DNA from: Colwellia sp. D2M02
Lineage (GTDB): Bacteria; Pseudomonadota; Gammaproteobacteria; Enterobacterales; Alteromonadaceae
Assembly (NCBI RefSeq): GCF_018860755.1
Contig: NZ_JAHKPW010000089.1
Coordinates: 1-64,000, forward strand
Reading direction: 5' to 3'
Length of the DNA: 64,000 nucleotides
Shown here: piece by piece, positions 18,866 through 27,600 of the stretch
Position numbering within the stretch: position 1 is the first letter of the stretch
Layout of the letters: every line of letters starts with the position of its first letter
Position numbers and translations under genes: made by a program
The notes under the pieces: generated by a model
The model's database searches: none
Seen by the model: the letters and a program-made list of their open reading frames with translations, nothing else
What the model was told of the DNA's origin: nothing

Positions 18866-19486
18866 ATGAGTATGAAACGAAGAGTATTAGGTAAACAAAG
18901 CGCAGTAAGAAGCACCGTAACTGGTTACAACAACAATCTTAAAACAGCAGTACTACTAGAAAGCACCCTTGAAGTAGATTACTACCGAATGATGGAATTT
19001 ACCTTGCCCGAAGGTGCCACACTTGAGATGCAGCCAGAGCACATAGAGCTAATCATTGATGGCAAGAGAATACGTTACACACCTGATGCGAAGATTACGA
19101 TGCCAGATGGACGCATTATCATGATTGAAATCAAGTACGAGAAAGATATTCACAAACCTAATATTAGGCAAAAACTCATCAAAGCGAAGTGGAAATATGC
19201 ATCAATGGGTTTTCAATTTGATGTAATGACGGAAAGAGAAATACGTAAAGGCCATCAAGCAGAAAACTTTTCTCACTTGCTTGCTGCGCTGCACCACGAC
19301 AAGCCTGTAGATGCATTTCATTTGTTAGTGAGCGATCTACCAACGCAACAGTATTCTATCAAAGAGATGATTGAAATAGCTTTTAGCAAAGGTATGAGCG
19401 AATCAATCGTGAAAATTTCGATGGCTCATATGTTGTTTCAATGGGATACCACGTTAGCTTGGTCTGATATTCGTTTAAGCTTTTAA
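18866..19486 (+). CDS. tnsA: Tn7-like transposition endonuclease TnsA
   Basis: The 206-residue protein has a TnsA endonuclease domain. Candidate catalytic residues are a Glu in LESTLEVDYY (about 32 or 36), Asp in YTPDAKI (about 74) and Glu/Lys in MIEIKYE (about 88 and 90). The C-terminal part (about 110-206) is the helical TnsC-contact region. TnsA cuts the 5' ends at the element's tips so that transposition is cut-and-paste (family knowledge). It is shorter than Tn7 TnsA (273 aa) but the core is complete. It opens a rightward operon with tnsB 11 bases downstream. An in-frame ATG two codons later is an alternative start. Confidence 0.9.
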   Translation: MSMKRRVLGKQSAVRSTVTGYNNNLKTAVLLESTLEVDYYRMMEFTLPEGATLEMQPEHIELIIDGKRIRYTPDAKITMPDGRIIMIEIKYEKDIHKPNIRQKLIKAKWKYASMGFQFDVMTEREIRKGHQAENFSHLLAALHHDKPVDAFHLLVSDLPTQQYSIKEMIEIAFSKGMSESIVKISMAHMLFQWDTTLAWSDIRLSF

Positions 19487-19497
19487 GGAGAATTCAA

Positions 19498-21429
19498 ATG
19501 CTCAACCCTGCAATCAATATCCTGCGTAAAGCCGGAACATTAGTTAGATTTAATAATTTGTTAGCGCGAAGTCACCCTGTTGGCCCAAACTATATTGCTC
19601 TTAACTTTGAAAATGATGAAATTCCACCAGCAGTGCTCTCAGACATTGAGTTGGACGAGGCTTATGGCAGAGAGTTAAGCCTTGTTCACGATAAAAAAAC
19701 AACACCTAATCACGCAGTAACGCTTACACCTAAGCAAAAAACCAAACTATTTAAGATACAGGCTTATTTGGATACGCTTTATGAGATTGGGGGTCGAAAA
19801 GACATCATTGGGGGGATCAAGTTACGTGAAAAAGTAATAAAAATAGCATCCAAAAGATTGAATGATGAATCCCCACCTTCACCGGCACAACTTGCTATTT
19901 GGGCGCAAGAGCAAAGAGATTATGTTGGCGGTGTTTGTGCAAAGGTTTCTACCGCCGTAAAAAATAAGCGAATGTCTAAGTTTGACGAAATACAAGCGTT
20001 TGCCATTGAGGTTGCCGATGAGTTCATTTTTGGAAAATTCACTTCTTTCCAGTATTTTTACGATATGTTTGTAACAAGAGCAGAGAAAAGATTTAAGACT
20101 CTGCCATCTCGTGAAACCGTTAGGAAATGGTTAGAGCAAATAATCTGCCCTAAAAAGAGACTGAAAGGCCTCAATAGAGCCGAGCGACGAAGAGAGCTTC
20201 GAAATGCCATTAAAAAATTCAAAACAACAAGGCCTTATGAACGTTTAGAAGCTGATGCATGTAGTATGCGTGTTGGTGTTAGGGATGATGAAGGAAATTA
20301 TCTCGGACAAGCCACTGTTATTTTTTTTCTTGATGTGCATACCAGAAGTGTCGCTGGATATGAATTACATATCGGTGCTGGTGAGCCTTCATCTTCTGTC
20401 GTTAGTGCATTTAGGCATGCAGTATGTAAAAAAGAGCCTGGAACTTACCACACTTTACGAAACAATTATTGGTATTGCAGTGGCCCTCCTGAAAAGGCCG
20501 TTTATGATGGAGGTGCAGGCTTCATATCAAATGAAACGCAATCCTATATGAAGTTAACTGTTGGCACACTGGTTGAGACATTAGCTTCCTACAGCCCTTG
20601 GTTAAAACCTTTTGTTGAGCGATTTATTTATACGTTTAGAACAAATTGTGAGGCAAGGCTCCCAGGTTATGTTGGCAAACAAAAAGACCAAGCTAAACTT
20701 GAACATAAAATAGAAGAAAGAGCCCATCTCACTGTCGATGAGTTACGAAGAGCTATCGAGTCATGGATTGTTGATGAATATCATCATAAGCCTCATTCCG
20801 GCATAAATGGCTTAACGCCCTACCAAGCATGGGAAAAAGCTAGAAAAGAATGCCTTTTACCAGTAGATGTAAAAGATGAATATAAAATTCGTTTACCCAA
20901 AGGTAAAAAACGTGAAGCGACTATCTCTGGTGACGCTTTTCACCTAGGCGTAACTATTAATCGCCTTAAATACAATGATGATGACGGAAGGCTTAAAGAG
21001 ATTGGAAACTGGCTGGCCCAGACTAACCAGCCTAGGAAGGTCACTTGTTATTATTCCGATTGTGATCTTTCAGCAATTACTGTTCTTTGCCCAAGAACAC
21101 TTCATGAATTTAAAGTCCCTGCTATTGATGAAAATATCAAGCCAGGTATGTCATTAATAGAATTCCAAGCACTAAAACCTTCAGCATACAAAAATAAAGG
21201 ATTTAGCCATTATAGAACGATGGAGGATAACCCTGAAATGGTTAAAGCTCATGAGGCTGTGAATAAAAAGGTTGGTAAAAAGAAAACAACTAAATTGAGA
21301 AGAACCTCTATTGAGAATATTCAAAATAACATCGACACCTTGACTATTGAGAATTACAAGCCCACTGACATTGATCCCTACGTTGACGAGATAGATTGGG
21401 ATGATATTGAACCACTTCCACAATCTTAA
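19498..21429 (+). CDS. tnsB: Tn7-like DDE transposase TnsB
   Basis: The 643-residue protein has N-terminal DNA-binding domains (about 60-230) and an RNase H-like rve transposase core (about 240-440). The acidic triad is visible: Asp in RLEADAC (about 253), Asp in VYDGGAGF (about 337) and Glu in KPFVERF (about 374). The spacing of the last two is close to the D-35-E pattern. The C-terminal mu-type beta-barrel follows (about 470-540), then a charged tail that would contact TnsC. A good ribosome site (AAGGAG) precedes the ATG. TnsB binds the GATC-N6-TTARCTTG sites at the ends and joins 3' ends to the target. The DGG in place of the common DNG is minor. Confidence 0.93.
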   Translation: MLNPAINILRKAGTLVRFNNLLARSHPVGPNYIALNFENDEIPPAVLSDIELDEAYGRELSLVHDKKTTPNHAVTLTPKQKTKLFKIQAYLDTLYEIGGRKDIIGGIKLREKVIKIASKRLNDESPPSPAQLAIWAQEQRDYVGGVCAKVSTAVKNKRMSKFDEIQAFAIEVADEFIFGKFTSFQYFYDMFVTRAEKRFKTLPSRETVRKWLEQIICPKKRLKGLNRAERRRELRNAIKKFKTTRPYERLEADACSMRVGVRDDEGNYLGQATVIFFLDVHTRSVAGYELHIGAGEPSSSVVSAFRHAVCKKEPGTYHTLRNNYWYCSGPPEKAVYDGGAGFISNETQSYMKLTVGTLVETLASYSPWLKPFVERFIYTFRTNCEARLPGYVGKQKDQAKLEHKIEERAHLTVDELRRAIESWIVDEYHHKPHSGINGLTPYQAWEKARKECLLPVDVKDEYKIRLPKGKKREATISGDAFHLGVTINRLKYNDDDGRLKEIGNWLAQTNQPRKVTCYYSDCDLSAITVLCPRTLHEFKVPAIDENIKPGMSLIEFQALKPSAYKNKGFSHYRTMEDNPEMVKAHEAVNKKVGKKKTTKLRRTSIENIQNNIDTLTIENYKPTDIDPYVDEIDWDDIEPLPQS

Positions 21430-21439
21430 GGAGACACTA

Positions 21440-22495
21440 ATGGTAAATGTTTCAACGGTTCTGCCATTTGATTTAAATACTAACATTTCTAAACGTATAG
21501 CTTTAAAGAAGCTACCACATAACGTAAAAGAGCTGAGGTTCAGAACTTATTTGCATAATGATTTTTCTAATGCGTTAGCCGGCCTGCGAGAGACATTCGC
21601 TATGTCTGGTTTTGAATCAACGGGTTGTACGTTATTTGGTGACCCCGGTGTTGGAAAAAGTCGCCTGATTCGTTATTTCGTTACAGAAATTTATGCAAAA
21701 CCTGAATACAAACCAACGAAAAGCGTAACGCCAATTCCAATCATTTCAATTCGAGTTCCAGGAAAACCAACAATTTCTAGAATTTGTGAGCAAATATTAA
21801 AATGTACACAAAAACATTATAAGCCCCCTTCTAGGGATGGTGACTCAATTATGCTGAGAGTTTCTCGTGTGTTGCAATATTTAAACATTGAAATGATCAT
21901 CTTTGATGAATTTCAACATTTGTTAAGAAAGCACGCAACAATAAGTACTGCCGATGCTGTTGCATTCATTAAAGTGCTCATGGATGAGCATGGTTTAAGT
22001 GTTGTTTTTGCAGGCCTACCTGAAGCTCAATCATTACTGGAAGAACACCCTGAATTATCACAAAGGATGAGTTTTGCAAAAGTAGATCTACATGAGTTTT
22101 CTCTTAAAAAAGATGGACCGTGTAATTTAAAAGATTTTGCATTGTACATTAAAAGCATTGAAGTTAACTTCAATGAATTGGGAATAACTATATTTCCATT
22201 ATCTAATAAAAATATGCTTGTACGCATATATTTAGCAACACTGGGTAACCCAAGGCGTATTGGCCAGTTATTTACTCGTGTTATGTTGAGATACCATGAT
22301 AAAAAACAGATAACAAATCAGGAGTTTCAACAAGTCTTTAGTCAAATGCCTTTTAATAAAATGAATGGTTTTAATTTATTTACTGAACCACAGACCTCAG
22401 TTAAAGCTTCTTTTGAGCGTTTGCTTAAAATGCAAAGAAAGGAGTCTTTAAAGGAACATAACCAGCACAGACTAGGTTCTCGTCAAGGTGATTGA
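21440..22495 (+). CDS. tnsC: Tn7-like AAA+ regulator TnsC
   Basis: With the ATG at 21440, preceded by AAGGAG, the product is 351 residues. An earlier in-frame ATG at 21401 lies inside tnsB and has no ribosome site. It is an AAA+ ATPase with Walker A GDPGVGKS (about 67-74) and Walker B MIIFDEFQHLL. The sensor region and a C-terminal lid follow. TnsC bridges the target selector TniQ and the TnsAB transposase and enforces target immunity (family knowledge). It is compact compared with Tn7 TnsC (555 aa), more like the TniB-type proteins of Tn5053- and CAST-like systems. The motifs are intact. Confidence 0.92.
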   Translation: MVNVSTVLPFDLNTNISKRIALKKLPHNVKELRFRTYLHNDFSNALAGLRETFAMSGFESTGCTLFGDPGVGKSRLIRYFVTEIYAKPEYKPTKSVTPIPIISIRVPGKPTISRICEQILKCTQKHYKPPSRDGDSIMLRVSRVLQYLNIEMIIFDEFQHLLRKHATISTADAVAFIKVLMDEHGLSVVFAGLPEAQSLLEEHPELSQRMSFAKVDLHEFSLKKDGPCNLKDFALYIKSIEVNFNELGITIFPLSNKNMLVRIYLATLGNPRRIGQLFTRVMLRYHDKKQITNQEFQQVFSQMPFNKMNGFNLFTEPQTSVKASFERLLKMQRKESLKEHNQHRLGSRQGD

Positions 22496-22496
22496 T

Positions 22497-23744
22497 ATGT
22501 TGGTTTTACGACCTTACCCAAAACCCACTGAGCGCCTTAACGAATACCTTATACGGCTGTGTTATGTAAATGGCTTTTTTAAAATATCTGAGCTTTTAAG
22601 TGTTTTAGGTATGCGTCCAGTTAAACAAGCCCAAATGGGCCAATGGGCTCCGCATCATCTCAAAGCGCTTAATGAAGTGCTCACCAAAGCCCTTGGCAGA
22701 CCTTGTGATGATGTTATTGCGCTTCATAGTCGTAATGACTCCGATAAATGGCTGTTTGGTTATGACAGAACGCTAGCTGAGCTGATTGTCGATTTCCCAA
22801 GAATTTGCGTACATTGTGTTAATGAAGAAAAAGCCATGGATTGGCGTTGGGCGATTGGCACTGCTGCACGATGCCCAAAACATTTAACGCCTTTAATTGA
22901 TAGCTGTCCTCATTGCGATAAGCCTCTTATGTGGGATGCCAATATTTTAGAGTTTTGCCCAAAGTGCAAAAAGTCTTGGGATATAACTGGTACTGAAGTA
23001 GTTGAGCCTTTATCTCAATTGGAAAAGGATTTATGGCCAGCTATTGATGGCAATATCAATGTGACTGAAAAACAACTGCAAGAGTTAACCTACGCAATGT
23101 ATATGGCGGCTCGCCCTTTTGATGTGATGATTCAGCGTTATGGCCGCATTCCTTTTAGCCGAAATCATTATCAGCTTGTACTTAATGGTTTAGCCCTACT
23201 CACTAGTGAAGACTATCGAAGTAAGTGGGTTAAAGCCTGTCAACGCTACTGGAAAAACTACCCAGGTTATATTAATCCCGTTCGTTTGTTTTTAGAAAAT
23301 GTTGAAATAGTTGATACTGGCGTAAGTTGCCAATCTTTTGGTTTTAACGAGCGCACTGAATTCATTCAAAAAGCACGAGTCCAGTATGTTAAGGATAAGG
23401 ACAAGGACCAGCCAATCTACCATGTTGATATCTTTTTATTAGCAAAAGCCCTGAATTTGAGTGTAAGTGACAGTACGATTTTGTTTGAAGCTAAAACCTT
23501 TCCTATGGTGAATAAATCCTTTGTGGGTAATCATAAAATGATGAAGTCTAAGATATTTAATATCAAAGACATTATCAAAAAGGTAAAGAGTTTCGCTAAA
23601 GGCCCTAAAGCTCATACAAGTTATACATGCATAACTGAAAATTCAGCATCGCTTGTACGCCATTTATGCCAATACGGTGATGTGGTTAATGCTCTGTCCT
23701 ATCAAAACAGATTCACGGTTATTTCAACGATGCGTTTGATTTAA
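22497..23744 (+). CDS. tniQ: TniQ/TnsD target selector, N-terminal 415 residues before a frameshift
   Basis: This frame encodes a TniQ domain beginning LRPYPKPTERLNEYLIRLCY, then a zinc-binding region (CVHC, CPKH, CPHC, CPKC at about 100-170). The ATG at 22497 follows the tnsC stop by one base; a GTG at 22488 is an alternative. The frame ends abruptly at 23744, but the next frame continues a plausible protein (NDAFDLSEVYIDKAM and on). One missing base in the A-run at 23704-23707 would join the two into about 496 residues, close to TnsD length. So tniQ is probably frameshifted here, by mutation or sequencing error. If real, site-specific targeting may be lost. Confidence 0.85.
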   Translation: MLVLRPYPKPTERLNEYLIRLCYVNGFFKISELLSVLGMRPVKQAQMGQWAPHHLKALNEVLTKALGRPCDDVIALHSRNDSDKWLFGYDRTLAELIVDFPRICVHCVNEEKAMDWRWAIGTAARCPKHLTPLIDSCPHCDKPLMWDANILEFCPKCKKSWDITGTEVVEPLSQLEKDLWPAIDGNINVTEKQLQELTYAMYMAARPFDVMIQRYGRIPFSRNHYQLVLNGLALLTSEDYRSKWVKACQRYWKNYPGYINPVRLFLENVEIVDTGVSCQSFGFNERTEFIQKARVQYVKDKDKDQPIYHVDIFLLAKALNLSVSDSTILFEAKTFPMVNKSFVGNHKMMKSKIFNIKDIIKKVKSFAKGPKAHTSYTCITENSASLVRHLCQYGDVVNALSYQNRFTVISTMRLI

Positions 23745-23986
23745 GTGAAGTCTATATTGATAAGGCCATGCTCTCTTCTTGGTTAATTGAGTTTCGTGAA
23801 GAGCAATGTCGCTATGCAATCACTATTGCGAGTGCTGCCTCTGCATTACAAACAAACGAGGAAACGATTAAATCACTCGTCTATGACGGAGAGCTGCGCT
23901 GGGGAAAACATCAGCGCCGTGGGGAGTTTATCGAAGGTGATAGTTTTCTTAGTTATATCAAACGAAACAATCTTGATGAAACCTAA
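23708..23986 (+). pseudogene. tniQ: C-terminal part of tniQ in the shifted frame
   Basis: The frame shifted by one base carries about 92 further residues, including YFNDAFDLSEVYIDKAM, AITIASAASALQTNEETIKS and GELRWGKHQRRGEFI, which resemble a small helix-turn-helix domain like that at the C-terminus of TnsD proteins. An internal ATG at 23768 could in theory start a 72-residue protein, but it has no good ribosome site and the coding-like sequence extends upstream of it. The simplest reading is a split tniQ. The stop overlaps the next gene's start. Confidence 0.7.
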
Positions 23987-24269
23987 CGTACAACATGAGG
24001 TACTTACGCGAAGAATTCACGATATTTACTTAAACGTACGGTTACTCGATGCTATTACGGTTGAGGATAGATATATCTTTATTATCAATGCCCTCATTAA
24101 TACATTAAGAGCCAGACTGATTGGTGATGAATTTTTAGAAATCCAAATACTTGGCTACGATAAAACAGGCTTTCCGGAGTTTTTAGTGGATATGCCACTC
24201 GCAAAGGTTCAAGACTTCTATCCTTTGTTAGAGCGATACAAACAACAAGCGCTAGGCTCCAATACATGA
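23976..24269 (+). CDS. Hypothetical 97-aa protein at the end of the tns operon
   Basis: The product starts MKPNVQHEVLTRRIHDIYLN and has no match I recognise. It is mostly helical and mildly acidic with a C-terminal LPLLERYK-like helix (FYPLLERYKQQ). The ATG at 23976 overlaps the tniQ tail stop by 11 bases, so translation is probably coupled. An upstream in-frame start at 23787 would lie deep in the tniQ tail and is rejected. Its place after tniQ suggests a transposition accessory factor, but it does not resemble TnsE. Confidence 0.65.
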   Translation: MKPNVQHEVLTRRIHDIYLNVRLLDAITVEDRYIFIINALINTLRARLIGDEFLEIQILGYDKTGFPEFLVDMPLAKVQDFYPLLERYKQQALGSNT

Positions 24270-24681
24270 GGAATTGCAGATGGATAATACTGAAGCGTCA
24301 AATTTTACAGATGACAGTCACGATGGCTCAAAGCCCTTTATATAAAGATAAGCATTGAAGCACTCAAAATACCCGGAATATAAGATGAATAAACTCAACG
24401 TATTGATGTATTGGCAGTTAACCGTTATTTCAAAGTATCATAATATTCAGTGCCAGAAAAATTAGATAAATATATATGCAGCTTATCTCTTATACTCCGA
24501 ATTTTTAAGAAATAAGCTTTTACTTCTATATGTTAAATGATTAATTTTATAGTTAATGATCTTTTTTGATGTGCTTAAAAACAGGCTTGGACATATACTA
24601 AGGAGCATGTTATTCAAACCAAATCTTGTATGCTAGCCTTAGTCAGACATTTTGAGTGAGTGTTATGTAAGATCTGAGAGA
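24270..24681. other. Intergenic region between the tns operon and the Avs-like gene
   Basis: These 412 bases lie between convergent genes. A short open frame at 24280-24345 (21 codons, MDNTEASNF...) has a ribosome-site-like GAGGAATTG upstream and may be a remnant or a tiny gene. The remainder is AT-rich. No transposon-end site and no convincing terminator are visible. Confidence 0.45.
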
Positions 24682-27600
24682 TTACATCTCATTATTTTCA
24701 AAATATTCATTTAAAATAGCCATTGCCATTTTATTTTGACGTTCAGCCATGAGTCTTATTATTCGTAACAGTGCTCTTTGTGTTACAGGCGGAAGTTTAT
24801 TCAACTCGCCAATATCATCCAAAACCAATTTAACCAGTAAAACGAGCTGTTCTTCAGCGTTTTTATCGGTTTCATTTGAATACCACGTTAGCTCTTCCAA
24901 ACAGGTATCAATCCATGTCAGCCCTTGATGTCTTATTTCAAATGCACTACGGGTTCTTAGAAAACGTAGTAACTTAACTAATGAGTCTAGTGATAATCTT
25001 TTTGACGCATGTACATCAAGATGGTTACTCATTCCTTTAACAATATCAGCATGCTGTTCATTCCAAATAAAATCAATTATTATCTGATTCAAGCCAAAAA
25101 TAGCATCCCAAATATCCTCTAAATACCTTTTGCTTCGATCAATTTGTTGCCAATTTTTATTGCTCAGTGCAAATTGAATCATCTCGTTCCAATGTAATAA
25201 AAACACTGAACTGTCTGTTTTTTCATCATTCAACGCAGAGAACCATTCATAAAAGAAATCATCAATCCAAAGGTGTGCTGACGACCCCAACTCAAGTAGA
25301 GGTTGCCACAAGCTTCTAGCCTCTTCAGTGCTGTCACAACTTAAGATGATGCCTGGTAATTTTCCTAGTAACCATTTATCAAACTCATAAGGCATCCCAT
25401 CAACTTCATCAACTTTCTGAACACCATAATCCATTTGCCATAAAATAGTTTGACTACACTGTTTCCAAAAGCTCAACCAATATGATTTTTCGGTGGAATT
25501 GATGGCCCTATCTAATGTTGGTAACCAATCATAGACACGCTTTATAACGGCAAAGTCAATACCTGTTGACCGAAGATGTGCTTTCCTCTGGCCATATTCT
25601 TCGCTTATATAGATCTCATTAGAAAAAGTGTGATCTAGTGACTTCCAAGCAGGTATTTCAAAAGCTAAAGTTCCATCAATGAATTTATGAAAATAGTTAT
25701 TAAATTCTGAATAGAGCTGTGCAACAGATAGCTTTTCTTCTCCATGTATCTCATTTGAGGCTATTAAGATCCTTTCTCTATAAACAGCCCAAACTGTCGC
25801 TAGGTGAATTAATCGATAAAAATCGTCTCCAAATTCAGCTCGCTGATCAGACACTACATTAAAGAGTCTCTCAGTCGTCTCATAGTGAAAGCTAATACAC
25901 AAGTGACCTATTGCAGCTCTAATATCTTTATCGTCCCGATACTCTATCCACATGAAGGGGATCACATCTGCGCAAAATCTATCCCATTCAAAATCCATAG
26001 ATGATTCAGCAATACGCAGATCCATTTCTGGCTGCTCAAAAACACAGCCTAATATAGTCTGATAACACCATTCTTCATATTCTCCCCATATATCATTAAG
26101 TTGATTTTTATATGTATATAATACTGCTGCCAAAGCGCATTTTGTTCTCACCAGTTGTAATTTTCTATCAACGTCAGCGTCTTTAAACTCCAGTTTGGCG
26201 AATGTCTCCAAAGGACTTATCATATTTTCTGAGCTAGGCTCCGTCCCCTTATCAATCAGTTCTCTGCATCGCATTGGAATTACTAAGAGTGATTGCGTAA
26301 TTTCATTCTCCTGACTTTCAGCAGCCCATTTATCCTCTAAAACTTTAGGGGGAGTATATATAAGGCTATATTTATGCGATTCGACCTTTTGATAGCCCCA
26401 GTTTGACAAATCTAATTTGTGTAACAAATTAAATGTTAAAGGATAATAGGGGTTCTCTTCTGCTGTTTTATCCAACCAGGATTTAAATGCAGGGAGTACT
26501 TTAGAAGTAACTGTTTTTTTAAACGCCTGATCTTCTATCATCATTGGCAGTATTAAACTTTCAATGTCTGTTTTTCGGTAATCTCGTAAATGCCATGCTT
26601 TAGCAGCATTGATTTCTCTTTTAGTTTGTCGATGAGAAAAACCTATCATCTGATGTCCTTCGCTATCTCCAATATGGTAGAAGTCATAGTTAAATAGTTC
26701 AGGGATCCTAAGAAAGTCAGCGCAAACCCCTTTAAAGAGTGGAGTCGATTTTTTAGCCAATTGTAAACAAACACCAACTATGGCCATAGAGTGACTATGG
26801 GTTAATAAATGATTAATATCATCACTAATATCCTGGTCATCATCTACTTTATCTGACAACCACTTTTCTAAGGCCATTAACGCACATACCAATAGTTTCG
26901 GTGGCGGAACTGTAGCTCTACAAGCATACATCCACCGACGTTCACCAATCCATGTTTTTGTTTCCCCGTTTAACTCAATATCTAACGTCAAAAGGAGGTT
27001 TTCATTGGCAATTGACTCATGGCCATTCAATTTTTCCTGCTCTTTGTCCTCTAACCATTTATTAGTCGCTATTTCGGTTAGCCTTAGTATTACTCTCATA
27101 CCTTCATTTGGGGATACGGATAACAAATGAAAAAATGGACCTTTATCGAAAGAAACAGGAAAAAGATTCAGGTTATCAACCAAACCATATTGTTTGTCTC
27201 TTGATGAATGGAAGCTGGAGAATCGCTTACCACCTTCTCTTATACATAATGCCAAGATGATAATTGCCGCCTTATCAGCTTTTTGTACAATCAAAGGCAA
27301 TGAATGCATGGTATGTAAAAAAAAGTACCTGAAATCCCCATCAACAGAGAAAACAGGCCCATCTGCTGATGATGGGAAAAACACTTCCTCCCCATAGATA
27401 GTATTCATTTCTAACGATTGAGCCTCTAATTCTTCAATCCTTTTTAGCCATACGGGATCGGTAATTGGTTCAGGTGCTGGATCTGATGGTAAGGCTGTTG
27501 TTGGCTGGGCCAAACCGCTGGCACAATAGGAAAGCTTGACAATATCATCCATATTTTCATGTGATGCAGTAAAAGCAGTTTGATAAAAAAATGGCGCTTT

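Noticed and set aside
23700-23720. Programmed -1 frameshifting in tniQ
   Set aside because: The site TATCAAAACAG is not a canonical slippery heptamer and no downstream stem-loop stands out; a base loss in the A-run is simpler.
18347-24681. A smaller Tn7-like element made only of the tns genes
   Set aside because: No TGTTAATCC tip or GATC-N6-TTARCTTG site is found in either gap around the tns block; only the far ends at 4.8 and 45.8 kb carry them.
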